Shown here piece after piece: positions 1 to 8,082 of a DNA stretch of 64,000 bases. The notes beneath the pieces were generated by a model that ran no database searches, was not told where the DNA came from, and was given only the letters and a program-made list of their open reading frames with translations. The stretch comes from Kofleriaceae bacterium. GTDB taxonomy: Bacteria > Myxococcota_A > Polyangia > Haliangiales > Haliangiaceae. The translations under genes and the position numbers were made by a program. Each line of letters starts with the position of its first letter. Position 1 is the stretch's first letter. The stretch lies in assembly GCA_020633495.1 (NCBI GenBank), contig JACKDR010000030.1, positions 1-64,000 on the forward strand, written 5' to 3'.

Positions 1-17
1 GGACGACCTCGACGGAG

Positions 18-41
18 CCCCGGTGGCCGCGGCCACCGGGG
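18..41. terminator. GC-rich palindrome, candidate terminator of the leftward gene ending at 73
   Basis: A perfect 24-base inverted repeat (CCCCGGTGGCCG followed by its reverse complement) lies about 30 bases beyond the stop codon of the leftward gene. No T-tract follows, as is common in DNA this GC-rich, so an intrinsic terminator role is inferred from position and symmetry only. Confidence 0.4.
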
Positions 42-72
42 CGGCGAGGGCGCCCGCGGCGCGGGCGCGGCC

Positions 73-2253
73 TCAGTACAGCGGGATCGTCACCGTCGTG
101 CTGAAGAACTTCCAGCCGACGGAGACCCGGATCTTGCCGTCGCTGGAGATGTCGACCGACTGGTGGCCCACCGGCTTGACGTTGCCGTCGAAGTGGAACT
201 TGATGCCCACTTGGGTGCCGACGCTGAGCGACGCGGTGCCGCTGGCGCTCACGCTGATGCTCTTGCCGGGGAAGCTCACCGAGGAGCTGCCGTTGACCTT
301 CACCGAGCCGCTGGCGAAGAACAGGCGGCGCCCGGCGACGCCCATGAGGTCGACGCGGACCGGGCCGTAGCCCATCTTGCCCCGGATCACGATCATGCCG
401 TCGCCCGAGATCTGGAAGAAGCCCAGCTTGATGCGCTTGCCGGTGCTGGCCTGCACGGTGCCGCTGGCGAGCTCGTGGCCGTAGATGTTGATCGCGACGT
501 TGCCGAACATGCCGAAGTTGGTCGGCGTCACGATCTCCGGCTGGGTGCCCTCGTTGCCGTCCTTGCGCGACGCCACCTGGCCGCTGATCGCGATGCCGGG
601 GAGGTCGAGCCCGATCGCGCCGCCGAACGCGACGCCGGCGTTGCTCAGCGTGACCGCGGCGTTCGCGATCACGGCGTCGCCGAAGCCGAGGTTGCCGGTG
701 CCGGTCAGCGCGAACTGCTTGGTCGCCAGGTCGATCGAGCCGGTGACGTCGACGCCGAGGGGCGTGCCGGGCAGGCCGACCTTGCCGCTGAGCTCGACGG
801 TGACGTCGCGGTCGTGGACGCGGACGTTGGTGGTGGCGTTGGCGACGTTGAAGCCGGCGACCACGGAGTAGTCGACGGTCCAGCGGACCCGCGCGTCCCC
901 ACCGCTGGCGGTGGCCCAGGTGTGCGGCGACAGGCCGCCCATGAAGTCCTTGAGCGGGGTCTTGCCGAACATCGCCGCCGAGCCGCCCACCGAGGCGACG
1001 CTGATGCGTCCCGACGAGCCGACGCTGGCCTCGTAGAACATCGCCGAGCTGCCGACGGTCACCGACAGCTGGGTGTCGCCGATGCCGATGCCGATGTCGA
1101 GGTTGCCGCCGAGGGTGAAGTCGCGCGACTGGCCTTCGAAGATGGTCTTGCCGTCGCCGTCGGCGTCGAGGTCGACCGCGAGCTCGCCGCTGAAGTCGAT
1201 GACCTCGATCGAGCCGGAGCCGCGGACCCGCAGGTTGGCGCAGGTCGAGCGGGTCGCGAGCTGCCCGGTGTAGAGGTCGAGCATCGGGTGCTGGGTGGTG
1301 AAGTTGAAGCACAGCCGGGGATCGAGCGAGAACGCGAACGACTGCACGCCGGGGACGTCGATCATGTCGCCCAGCGGCGAGCCCGCGACCTTGTCCATGT
1401 AGAGGATGGGCGACTGGAGCTCGAGCAGGGTGGTCGCGCCCGGCTTCATCTCGAACAGCTTCTGGCCGGTGGCCGCGATCGCGACGTCGAGCTGGCCCTG
1501 GAGCTGGGTGTGGACGTAGAAGCGGTCGGTGCGGGGGTGGAAGTCGGCGTCCTCGAGGTGGAACGTGGTGTCGGTGCCGTAGCCGATGTAGACGGCGGCC
1601 TGGGCGGTGCCGCTCTGCAGGCCCGAGAGCACGCCGAAGGTGGGGAAGCTGATCGTCGCGGTGCCGGACACCGCCGGCTTGGACAGGTCGACCGTGAGGT
1701 CGGCGTCGTCGAGCTCCATGCGCATCGCGTGGGTCCAGACCGCGGCGTTGCCGGTGACGTGGGTGCCGTCGGCCGAGAACGTGCCCTCGATGCAGAGGGT
1801 GTCGCCGTCGGTGCACATCCGGGTGTGCGCGCTGTCGAGCGACAGCTTCGGCGGGCCCGCCGGGCCGGCGGTGCGGGTCAGCTTGAGGTCGAAGACCCGC
1901 GGGGTCTCGGCGTCGGTCGCCTCCTCGCAGTGCGTGGACAGGACGTGCGCGCCGGCGTCGTAGCTGCCCTGGCAGATGGCGCGGCCGGTCTCGAACGGGA
2001 CGTACATGTTGACGACCTGGTCGCCGCCGAAGCCGGTGGCCACGACCTGATCGTGGTCGAAGATCGAGAAGTCACAGGTGTCGCCCGTGACCACGAGGGG
2101 GGTGTGCTTGCCGTTGTCGACGCTGATCCAGCCATCGTAGTTGCCGTCGAGCGCGGAGCACTGGACCTGGGCGTGGGCGGGGCGCTGGGCGGCGGCGACC
2201 GCGGCCAGCGAGGCGAGGGTGACGAGGGGGATGACGAGGCGAGGGCGTAGCAA
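73..2253 (-). CDS. Large secreted protein of unknown function
   Basis: A 726-residue protein starting with a Sec-type signal peptide: positively charged MLRPR, a hydrophobic core, then an AHAQ-like cleavage site near residue 29. I do not recognise a family. The body is rich in Gly, Ser, Thr and Val with alternating hydrophobic residues, and its last 350 residues read as short repeated beta-strands ending in Ser/Thr-rich stretches. This suggests a beta-rich exported or outer-surface protein. The start codon is TTG, chosen because GGAGG sits six bases upstream and because no other start exists before the signal peptide. It is transcribed away from the VOC gene at 2636, and a palindrome at 18-41 may end its transcript. 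Long antisense open frames here are codon-bias shadows. Confidence 0.8.
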   Translation of the reverse strand: MLRPRLVIPLVTLASLAAVAAAQRPAHAQVQCSALDGNYDGWISVDNGKHTPLVVTGDTCDFSIFDHDQVVATGFGGDQVVNMYVPFETGRAICQGSYDAGAHVLSTHCEEATDAETPRVFDLKLTRTAGPAGPPKLSLDSAHTRMCTDGDTLCIEGTFSADGTHVTGNAAVWTHAMRMELDDADLTVDLSKPAVSGTATISFPTFGVLSGLQSGTAQAAVYIGYGTDTTFHLEDADFHPRTDRFYVHTQLQGQLDVAIAATGQKLFEMKPGATTLLELQSPILYMDKVAGSPLGDMIDVPGVQSFAFSLDPRLCFNFTTQHPMLDLYTGQLATRSTCANLRVRGSGSIEVIDFSGELAVDLDADGDGKTIFEGQSRDFTLGGNLDIGIGIGDTQLSVTVGSSAMFYEASVGSSGRISVASVGGSAAMFGKTPLKDFMGGLSPHTWATASGGDARVRWTVDYSVVAGFNVANATTNVRVHDRDVTVELSGKVGLPGTPLGVDVTGSIDLATKQFALTGTGNLGFGDAVIANAAVTLSNAGVAFGGAIGLDLPGIAISGQVASRKDGNEGTQPEIVTPTNFGMFGNVAINIYGHELASGTVQASTGKRIKLGFFQISGDGMIVIRGKMGYGPVRVDLMGVAGRRLFFASGSVKVNGSSSVSFPGKSISVSASGTASLSVGTQVGIKFHFDGNVKPVGHQSVDISSDGKIRVSVGWKFFSTTVTIPLY

Positions 2254-2635
2254 GGGAGACCTCCAGGGTCGGTTCGGGACGGCGCGCGATCGCTCGCGCA
2301 GCGGCGCGCACTCTAGAGGGAGCGCGGCGCCGGACGGGGAGGGGCAGGGCTGGGGATCAGCCCGGCGGGGCGTGGCGAGACGTCGCGGCGGTCAGGGCCG
2401 CACGACCCAGGGCGAGCGCCAGGGCGCGGGCCGGGGTGCGGGCATCGTCTGGACCGGGGTCGTCGTCGGGTAGGCGAGGGGTATCAACAAGCCGTCGGAC
2501 GCCGGGGCCGCGGCTTCATTCACCGCCGGATCGGCGATCTCGCGAACGAATCCGGGTCGGTGGGCTGGTCCGACCGACGGACCGCGAGGGTCGGTCGGGC
2601 CGCCACGGCGGCCGTTGATCGGGTAACCATCGCGC
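2254..2635. other. Divergent intergenic region
   Basis: 382 bases separate the leftward secreted-protein gene from the rightward VOC gene, so both promoters should lie here. I see the GGAGG ribosome site of the leftward gene at about 2261-2266, but no convincing -35/-10 pair, operator or small gene. The short frames crossing it have no coherent protein character. Confidence 0.5.
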
Positions 2636-3142
2636 ATGCGCGTCGCGGCGTTCGATCACGTCCACCTCTACGCCGCGGATCCCGCGGCGACGCGGGCCTT
2701 CTACCAGCGGCACTTCGGCGCCGAGCTCGTCGGCCGCACCACCAGCGCCCACGGCGACGGCAACGACTTCCTGCTGCTGGGCGGCCAGCTCCTGGTGGTC
2801 AGCCCGTTCCCGCCCGGCCTGGCACCGGCGGCGCCGCCGCCGGCCGGCGACGGCGCGGTCGCCGCCGGGTTCGGCGTCGCCCACGTCGGGATCAACGTCG
2901 ACGACGTCGACGCCGCGGTCCGCGAGCTCGACGCCGCCGGCGTCGCGGTGCTGTCGCCGGTCCGCCAGGGCGGCATGATCCGCTACGCCTACGTCCAGGC
3001 GCCCGACGGCGTCGTGCTCGAGCTGACCGCGTACCGCGTGACCGGCGCCCTGCGCGCGGCGCTGCCGGTGCTGGCCGGCTACAACCGCCTGGTCCACGCC
3101 GCGCGCCGCGCCCTGGTCAAGGCGGCGCTGCCGGCGCCGTGA
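2636..3142 (+). CDS. VOC (glyoxalase/bleomycin-resistance/dioxygenase) superfamily protein
   Basis: A 168-residue single-domain protein of the vicinal oxygen chelate fold. The first beta-alpha-beta module opens with FDHVHLYAADP, where the His is the usual first metal ligand, followed by ATRAFYQRHFGAEL. The second module carries VAHVGINVDDVDAAVREL and ends with APDGVVLELTAY, where the Glu is the usual last metal ligand. Most such proteins are cytoplasmic metal-dependent lyases, dioxygenases or resistance proteins; the substrate cannot be read from sequence. The ATG at 2636 starts directly at the fold. Its 3' end overlaps the convergent small gene 3079-3393 by 64 bases. Confidence 0.85.
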   Translation: MRVAAFDHVHLYAADPAATRAFYQRHFGAELVGRTTSAHGDGNDFLLLGGQLLVVSPFPPGLAPAAPPPAGDGAVAAGFGVAHVGINVDDVDAAVRELDAAGVAVLSPVRQGGMIRYAYVQAPDGVVLELTAYRVTGALRAALPVLAGYNRLVHAARRALVKAALPAP

Positions 3143-3393
3143 CCGGACGCGTGCCGGTCGCGTCGCGCCGTCGCCGGAGACCTGCGGATCAGGGCGCCGC
3201 GCCGGCGGCACAGGGCGTCGAAAGCGCCGCAGGCGCGGAAGGCCAGGACGCCGTCGAACGCGAGCCGCTGCGGCCGGTCGCGCCAGTCGACGAAGGTGAC
3301 CACGAGCGTGCCCGCGGCGTACTGGACCGCGACGTCCTCGGCATCCGCGACCTGGACCCCGAGGTCGACGGGGACCGGCGTCACCGGCGTCAC
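3079..3393 (-). CDS. Small conserved-type hypothetical protein, coupled to the Cys/His-rich gene upstream
   Basis: A 104-residue frame starting at a GTG that overlaps the stop of the upstream gene as GTGA, which indicates translational coupling. The N-terminal two thirds reads like a compact beta-rich domain (VADAEDVAVQYAAGTLVVTF, then DWRDRPQRLAFDGVLAF), a pattern seen in small bacterial proteins of unknown function. The C-terminal 35 residues are Arg/Ala-rich and run 64 bases into the 3' end of the convergent VOC gene, so the natural end may be shorter if an indel is present. No catalytic motif is visible. The neighbour suggests it acts with the Cys/His-rich protein, perhaps as a partner; this is inference. 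Confidence 0.55.
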   Translation of the reverse strand: MTPVTPVPVDLGVQVADAEDVAVQYAAGTLVVTFVDWRDRPQRLAFDGVLAFRACGAFDALCRRRGALIRRSPATARRDRHASGHGAGSAALTRARRAAWTRRL

Positions 3394-3707
3394 CGCTCGT
3401 CGCCGCGCGTGTTGCCGTCGAGCAGCGCGCGGATCTCGGCGTTGCGCTTGTACGTCGGCCACACCCCCGCCCAGCCGCTGATGGTCTTGCCGTGCCATGG
3501 GTGGTTCCAGTACGTCGGGTGCATCGCCGGCGCGGTGCACTCCGAGTGCTCCTTGCACGCGCCGCAGCACGACCACACCGCGCCGCCGCGGTTGCAGTAC
3601 GGGAGGTCGCCCTCGACGCACCGGCAGTCGTCGTCGTGGAACTGCCAGTGCCCGGTGTGCCGGCGCGCGGGGTCGATCGGGTCGTCGTCGGCAGCGTCGG
3701 CGGTCAT
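3390..3707 (-). CDS. Small Cys/His-rich, probably zinc-binding protein with a CHORD-like motif
   Basis: A 105-residue protein. After about 17 polar residues comes a dense Cys/His region: HTGHWQFHDDDCRCVEG, then LPYCNRGGAVWSCCG, then CKEHSECTAPAMHP. The order H-x-G...FHD...WSCC...C...H resembles the zinc-binding CHORD module known mainly from eukaryotic co-chaperones, though the spacing is not identical. The rest (WNHPWHGKTISGW) is aromatic-rich. The ATG at 3707 is preferred over longer frames because residues upstream of it are low-complexity Arg/Pro/Ala. The stop overlaps the GTG of the next small gene. A zinc-stabilised interaction domain is the most likely role; a true CHORD relationship is unproven. 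Confidence 0.65.
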   Translation of the reverse strand: MTADAADDDPIDPARRHTGHWQFHDDDCRCVEGDLPYCNRGGAVWSCCGACKEHSECTAPAMHPTYWNHPWHGKTISGWAGVWPTYKRNAEIRALLDGNTRGDER

Positions 3708-3849
3708 GCGCCGAGGATAGCGGAGCGGCGCGGCGCCGGCGCGGGCGCGGCGCGGCGCCGGTGTGACGGACCGGACGGCGGTCGGCAGTGATCGGCGCGG
3801 GGCGCGAAGGCGCTTCCCGGCGCCACCCGTGGCGCCGTACGCTGTCGGC

Positions 3850-5367
3850 ATGGCGCGTCGAACCTCGCGACGGGGAGCATGGAGCGTCGCCCTGGTCGGG
3901 CTGCTGGTCGTCGGCTGCGGCGCGGGCGCGGCGGGGACCGACGCGCCGCCCGACGCGGCGCCGCTGCCGACCGGGCCGCTGACCCTGCACGGCGCAGGTC
4001 CGACGTCGGTGGACGACGGCGTCGCCGAGGCGTGCACCGGCGTGACGGCGTCGGGGAGGCAGGTCCTGTGCGTCCGCGCCGGCGGCGCCGGCGATGGCAC
4101 CGCGAGCGCGCCGATGGGGACGATCGCCGAGGCGCTCGCGGTGATCCGCGACGGCGACGTCGTCCAGGTCAGCGGCGACGAGGACGCCGCCGCCGGGACC
4201 TACGCGGAGAGCGTGAAGCTCGGCGACTACCAGGACGGCTGCGACAACGGCGGCGTCGCGGTGAACGTCAGCTTGCGGGGCGGCTTCCGCGCCGACTTCG
4301 CCGCGCGCGACGCCGCGACCTACCGGACCACGGTCACCGGCGACGGCGCCGCGCCGGCCTTCGTCGTCTGCGTCATGGGCGGCGTCACCGTGATCGACGG
4401 CTTCGTCGTCTCCACGGGCGGCCGCGATCGCGGCATCGTCGCCAGCGCCGGCGGCTTCGCGGGCGAGGGCGGGACGATCGTCGTGTCGCACGACGTCGTC
4501 CACGACAACCAGCCGCCGGGAACGATCGACGACGCCACCTTCGGCGGTGGCGTCGTGGTCCGGGCGCTCGACGGGGCGACCGCCGAGGTCCGCGACTGCC
4601 ACGTCTTCGACAACGTCGCCGGGCGCGGCGCCGGGATCGTGGCGCAGGGCGGGGCGAGCGTGGCCGCCGGCGCGGTCCGGGTGACCCGCAACCGGGTCGA
4701 GCGCAACACCGCGCGCGGCTCGCACGGCGGCGGCATGTACGTCATCGGCGCGTCCGAGATCTCGTACAACGTCGTGATCGACAACCAGCTGCTCGGCGAG
4801 CTCGGCGGCGGCGGCTGGGGCGCCGGCTTCATCGTCGACGGCAACAGCGCGCGCCCGCCGGTGTCCGTCCATCACGACGTCGTCCTCGGCAACCAGGCCG
4901 CCAGCTACGCCTCCGGCGAGTTCTACGACGAGGACGTCGACGCCACCGTGGCGTTCGAGCTGGTCAGCGGCAACGGCTGCGTCGACGACCGTCGCAGCTC
5001 GGGCATCCTGGTCGACGTCGGCGGCCTCGGCGACTCGACCGCCCGCTTCGCGAACCTCACCGTGGTCGCCCACCACTGCCCGACCGCCGAGGTCGGCGCG
5101 CTGGTGGTCCAGGGCGGCGCCACCGCCTCGGTCGAGCGCAGCGTGTTCTGGGACAACCTCGGGGTCGACGACCAGCCCTTCGACTTCGGCGTCGACGACG
5201 CCGGCTCGATCACGGTGACCGACACCGTGACCCAGCAGGGGCACGCCGGCGCTGGCAACTCGACCGACGATCCCGGCCTCGTCGATCCCGCCAACGGCAA
5301 CTTCCACGCGGCGGCGTTCCCCGATCGGGGCGCGTTCGCCCCGGGCGGGCTGTCGCCGGAGCCGTGA
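3850..5367 (+). CDS. Lipoprotein with predicted right-handed parallel beta-helix
   Basis: A 505-residue protein with a lipoprotein signal peptide (VALVGLLVVGCGAGA; lipobox Cys at about residue 24), followed by an Asp/Pro/Ala linker. The mature part opens with a Pel-like motif (CVRAGGAGDGTASAPMGTI, then EALAVIRDGDVVQVSG) typical of secreted beta-helix proteins. It continues as repeated short strands containing VVHDNQ-, VFDNVAGRGAGI- and RVERNTAR-like turns with asparagine ladders. Such proteins are surface-exposed and often polysaccharide-related, but no catalytic residues can be assigned. The ATG at 3850 is chosen because it begins the signal peptide; a longer upstream frame is not plausible. 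Confidence 0.8.
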   Translation: MARRTSRRGAWSVALVGLLVVGCGAGAAGTDAPPDAAPLPTGPLTLHGAGPTSVDDGVAEACTGVTASGRQVLCVRAGGAGDGTASAPMGTIAEALAVIRDGDVVQVSGDEDAAAGTYAESVKLGDYQDGCDNGGVAVNVSLRGGFRADFAARDAATYRTTVTGDGAAPAFVVCVMGGVTVIDGFVVSTGGRDRGIVASAGGFAGEGGTIVVSHDVVHDNQPPGTIDDATFGGGVVVRALDGATAEVRDCHVFDNVAGRGAGIVAQGGASVAAGAVRVTRNRVERNTARGSHGGGMYVIGASEISYNVVIDNQLLGELGGGGWGAGFIVDGNSARPPVSVHHDVVLGNQAASYASGEFYDEDVDATVAFELVSGNGCVDDRRSSGILVDVGGLGDSTARFANLTVVAHHCPTAEVGALVVQGGATASVERSVFWDNLGVDDQPFDFGVDDAGSITVTDTVTQQGHAGAGNSTDDPGLVDPANGNFHAAAFPDRGAFAPGGLSPEP

Positions 5368-5397
5368 CCGCGTCGGCCGCGGCGGGCCGGCGGCGGG

Positions 5398-5814
5398 TCA
5401 GGCGGACTCGGCGTGGCGCTTGAAGCTGTCGAGGATCGCCTGCCAGCCCTGCCGCTGCCGCTCGGCCGGGTTCTGTTGCTCGGCCTCGAACGTCGTGGTC
5501 ACGGTGGTCGACCCGGCGGCGGTGGCGAAGGTGGTCGTCACGGTCCGGCCGTCGCTCATGGTGTAGGCGATGGCCTCGTGCGGCACGACCTGGTCGTAGA
5601 CGGACTCGATCTCGAAGCCGAAGCTGCCGTCCTTGGCCTCCATGCGAACCACGTAGCGGCCGCCGACGCGCAGGTCGTTCTCCGCGCGGGGGCAGCACCA
5701 GTCGTCGGAGGCGAAGTTCCACTGCATGATGTGCGCGGGCTCGGTGTAGCAGCGCCAGACGTGGTCGACGGGGGCGGCCACGGTGGCCTCGATGGTGATC
5801 TTGGTGGCGCTCAT
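5398..5814 (-). CDS. SRPBCC / AHSA1-type (activator of Hsp90 ATPase homologue 1-like) protein
   Basis: A 138-residue START-fold protein. The opening TKITIEATVAAPVDHVWRCY is the usual first strand and helix of the family, followed by W-N-F-A-S-D-D-W and RVGGRYVVRMEAKDGSFGF, then a C-terminal helix containing GWQAILDSFKRHAES. This GGW-x-x-x-L-x-x-L/F-K-x-H-x-E ending is characteristic of bacterial AHSA1 proteins (often called YndB/CalC-like). These bind small hydrophobic ligands in the cytoplasm; the ligand is unknown. It is divergent from the cupin gene at 6058, with about 240 bases between. Confidence 0.85.
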   Translation of the reverse strand: MSATKITIEATVAAPVDHVWRCYTEPAHIMQWNFASDDWCCPRAENDLRVGGRYVVRMEAKDGSFGFEIESVYDQVVPHEAIAYTMSDGRTVTTTFATAAGSTTVTTTFEAEQQNPAERQRQGWQAILDSFKRHAESA

Positions 5815-5934
5815 GGTGTCGTCGAGCTCCGGTTCGGGTCGCGGTCGGTGGTCGTGCGGCGCGGGTGGATCACGGCGGCTCGATCCCAGGATCGAGCCGT
5901 CGATGGCCGCCGCCGGGGCGCACGCGGCGGGCAG

Positions 5935-5970
5935 TTGACAGGGCGTGCGAGCAGGACGAGATCAGTATCG
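5935..5970 (+). promoter_or_regulatory. Weak sigma70-like promoter candidate upstream of the cupin gene
   Basis: A perfect TTGACA (5935-5940) stands out in very GC-rich DNA in the divergent region before the cupin gene. The best following AT-containing hexamer (AGTATC, 5964-5969) is spaced too far (23 bases), so only the -35 match is good. Confidence 0.25.
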
Positions 5971-6057
5971 CGCGTGGTTTCCGCTGCGCAAGCGGGCGCC
6001 TGCACGGGATGGAGGCGTTTCGTCCCGGCGGGCCCTGCGCAACCCGAGGAGCGCACG

Positions 6058-6402
6058 ATGAAGGACGAGCTGCGGGCGCCCGAGACCAGGGGCGTGACGG
6101 TGGAGCTCCTGGCGACCGTCGATCTCGGTCCGGAGATCGAGGGCATGGCCGGGCGCGTGCTGCGGATGCGGCGGGTGACGATCGAGCCGGGGGGCGTCTT
6201 CGGCCCGGTCCACGACCACCGGGACCGGCCCGGCACCGTCTTCATCCTGCAGGGCACGATCACGGATCATCGCGACGGCGTCGCCACCGACTACGGCCCC
6301 GGCGTCGGCTGGCCCGAGGACCGCAACACCTGGCACTGGCTCGAGAACCGCGGCGAGGTCGCGGCCGTGGAGATCTCGGTCGACATCGTCCGGCAGCCCT
6401 AG
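6058..6402 (+). CDS. Small cupin-domain protein
   Basis: A 114-residue single cupin barrel. The first cupin motif is seen as GPVHDHRDRPGTVFILQGTI (two His and the downstream Glu/Gln position) and the second as NTWHWLENRGEVAAVEISVD with one His. Metal binding is therefore likely, but the enzymatic role is unknown; such proteins are commonly annotated as cupin domain-containing. The ATG at 6058 is supported by a GAGGA ribosome site eight bases upstream. The longer frame into upstream DNA is out of character with the family. Confidence 0.8.
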   Translation: MKDELRAPETRGVTVELLATVDLGPEIEGMAGRVLRMRRVTIEPGGVFGPVHDHRDRPGTVFILQGTITDHRDGVATDYGPGVGWPEDRNTWHWLENRGEVAAVEISVDIVRQP

Positions 6403-6682
6403 GCCCAATGCCGGTCAGATCGCTGCCGCCGCCCGGCCGGACCGGGCGGCGTGGCGCCCCGGCGGCGCCGCGACGCGGCGACGCTCGCCTCACGCCCTGT
6501 GCGCCGCGCGCAGCGCGCGCCTGACGAGCGGGCCGCGTCGGCCCGCGGTCTCACTGTGCGCCCAGGGGACCACAGCCTGTCTGACCGGCGTTGCGGCTCT
6601 AGCCGCGGCGGCGCTCGGTTCCGGCACCGCCTTGCGGGTCGGACCGCGGGCGTCGGCGGCCGATCCGCGGGATGATCCGCGC

Positions 6683-7144
6683 ATGCGCTCCGTTGCTCGC
6701 GCCACCCGCTGGGTCTCGCTCATCACGATCTTCGTCGCCGGCTGCACCCGGGCGGGCGAGCCCCGCGAGGTGACGCCGGCGGTGCCGCCCGCGCCGGCGA
6801 CCGAGCCGGCTCCTGCCGAGCCGCCGCCGGCCGAGGCCCCGGTCGAGCCCGCGCCGGCCGCGCCGGCGAAGCCGTCGGGGCGGCCCGGCGCGGTCGACTA
6901 CCGCGCCTGCACCAGCAGCAGCGACTGCATGACCTACTGCCCGCGGGTCGGTCGGTGCTGCGTACCGAGCGCCTGTGGCTGCCGGAACGCGATCAACAAG
7001 GCCCACAAGGACGACTTCGACGCCGACTTCGCCAGGCAGTGCGCCGAGCGACCGGAGTGCCCGAAGATGGGCTGCATCTACCAGCGGTACGAGGTGGCCT
7101 GCCGGGACGGCCAGTGCGTCGCCGTCGAGGAGCCGGACTTCTAG
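6683..7144 (+). CDS. Cys-rich lipoprotein of unknown function
   Basis: A 153-residue protein with a lipoprotein signal (ISLITIFVAGCTRAG type; lipobox FVAGC near residue 20). A Pro/Ala/Glu linker of about 50 residues follows, then a compact domain with about ten cysteines (ACTSSSDCMTYCPRVGRCC through CPKMGCIYQRYEVACRDGQC). The last part, VACRDGQCVAVE, is typical of small myxobacterial disulfide-rich domains. It is likely an outer-membrane or periplasmic lipoprotein stabilised by disulfides. The ATG at 6683 is chosen because it begins the signal peptide. Confidence 0.75.
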   Translation: MRSVARATRWVSLITIFVAGCTRAGEPREVTPAVPPAPATEPAPAEPPPAEAPVEPAPAAPAKPSGRPGAVDYRACTSSSDCMTYCPRVGRCCVPSACGCRNAINKAHKDDFDADFARQCAERPECPKMGCIYQRYEVACRDGQCVAVEEPDF

Positions 7145-7177
7145 CGGTCGAGTCGGCGCGCGCCGCGCCGGCGCCCG

Positions 7178-7933
7178 TCAGCGCCCGTCGGGCAGGCGCC
7201 CGATGACGACGTACTGGTCGGGGAGCGTCTCGGTGGCCAGCTCGGCGACCAGGCCGCCGGCGGTGAGATCCGCGATGATGGCCTCGGGCGCCAGGCGGTG
7301 GTCGCGGGGCGGGCCACGCTCGGCGTCGCCGGTGAAGTCGACGACGGCGACCCAGCCGCCCGGGCGCAGCGCCGTCGCCAGCCTGGCGGCGTAGCCGGCG
7401 CGGTCGTCGAGGTGGTGCCAGACGTCGACGATCAGGACGCGATCGACCGAGGCCGGCGCGAGGCCGGGGTCGCCGGGCTCGACCTGGAGCGCGCGGACGT
7501 TGGTCCAGCCGTCGTGGGCGGCGCGCTCGCCGAGGTAGCGCACCATGTCGGGTTCGACGTCGGTGGCGATGACCTCGCCGTCGGGGCCGACCGCGGCGGC
7601 GATCCGGCCCTCGAAGTAGCCGGTGCCGGCGCCGACGTCGGCGACCACCATCCCGGGGGCGAGCGCGAGCAGCGCGACGACCTCGTCGGGGCGCTGCCAG
7701 GCGTCGCGCGCCGGATCGTCGAACACCTTCGCCCACGCGTCGGCGTCCTCGAAGCGGTGCGGCATGTCGGCGCCGTGGTGGCCATGGTGGCCGTGGTGCG
7801 CGGGATCGGGCGCGGCTTCGACCGGCGTGGCCGGTCCGGCGGTCGTGGGCGCGCCGGTGGCGCCGCCGCCGCAGCCGACCGCGACCAGCGGGGCGACCGC
7901 GATCGCGAGCGAGACGAGGGGGGAGGTCGACAT
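7178..7933 (-). CDS. Class I SAM-dependent methyltransferase carrying a lipoprotein signal
   Basis: A 251-residue protein. Motif I of class I methyltransferases is clear (GMVVADVGAGTGYFEGRIA), with the acidic motif II at VIATDVEPDM and later strands VDRVLIVDVWHHLDD and GGWVAVVDF. Oddly, the N-terminus is a lipoprotein signal peptide (SLAIAVAPLVAVGCGGG) followed by a His-rich HHGHHGHHG stretch. The enzyme would therefore be lipid-anchored outside the cytoplasm, where SAM is not normally available. Related lipoprotein-like methyltransferases are known in proteobacterial annotations, but their substrate is unclear. It is divergent from the gene at 8083, across an intergenic region holding a CGCGT microsatellite. 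Confidence 0.8.
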   Translation of the reverse strand: MSTSPLVSLAIAVAPLVAVGCGGGATGAPTTAGPATPVEAAPDPAHHGHHGHHGADMPHRFEDADAWAKVFDDPARDAWQRPDEVVALLALAPGMVVADVGAGTGYFEGRIAAAVGPDGEVIATDVEPDMVRYLGERAAHDGWTNVRALQVEPGDPGLAPASVDRVLIVDVWHHLDDRAGYAARLATALRPGGWVAVVDFTGDAERGPPRDHRLAPEAIIADLTAGGLVAELATETLPDQYVVIGRLPDGR

Positions 7934-7980
7934 CGCGGGGAGTCTACGCCGGACGCCCGCGGTCGTGGAGGGGCGCGAGC

Positions 7981-8015
7981 CGCGTCGCGTCGCGTCGCGT
8001 CGCGTCGCGTCGCGT
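7981..8015. repeat. Seven tandem CGCGT pentamers
   Basis: Seven perfect copies of CGCGT in the 149-base region between the divergent methyltransferase-lipoprotein and the exported protein at 8083, about 70 bases before the latter's start. Short tandem repeats in such positions can change length by slippage and so alter promoter spacing; that role is inferred. Confidence 0.85.
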
Positions 8016-8082
8016 CACGCCGGTCGCCGCGCGCGCTGGTGCCGATCGCGCGCGGATCGGCGGTTTGCTAGCATCGACGCAC

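Noticed and set aside
163..2250. 695-residue + strand frame over the first secreted protein gene
   Set aside because: Low-complexity Ala/Arg/Asp/Val sequence with no family features; the - strand has a signal peptide and a strong ribosome site.
2560..3720. 386-residue + strand frame across the VOC gene and small genes
   Set aside because: Its composition is Arg/Ala/Pro-rich and the VOC fold is read in another frame; it is a shadow.
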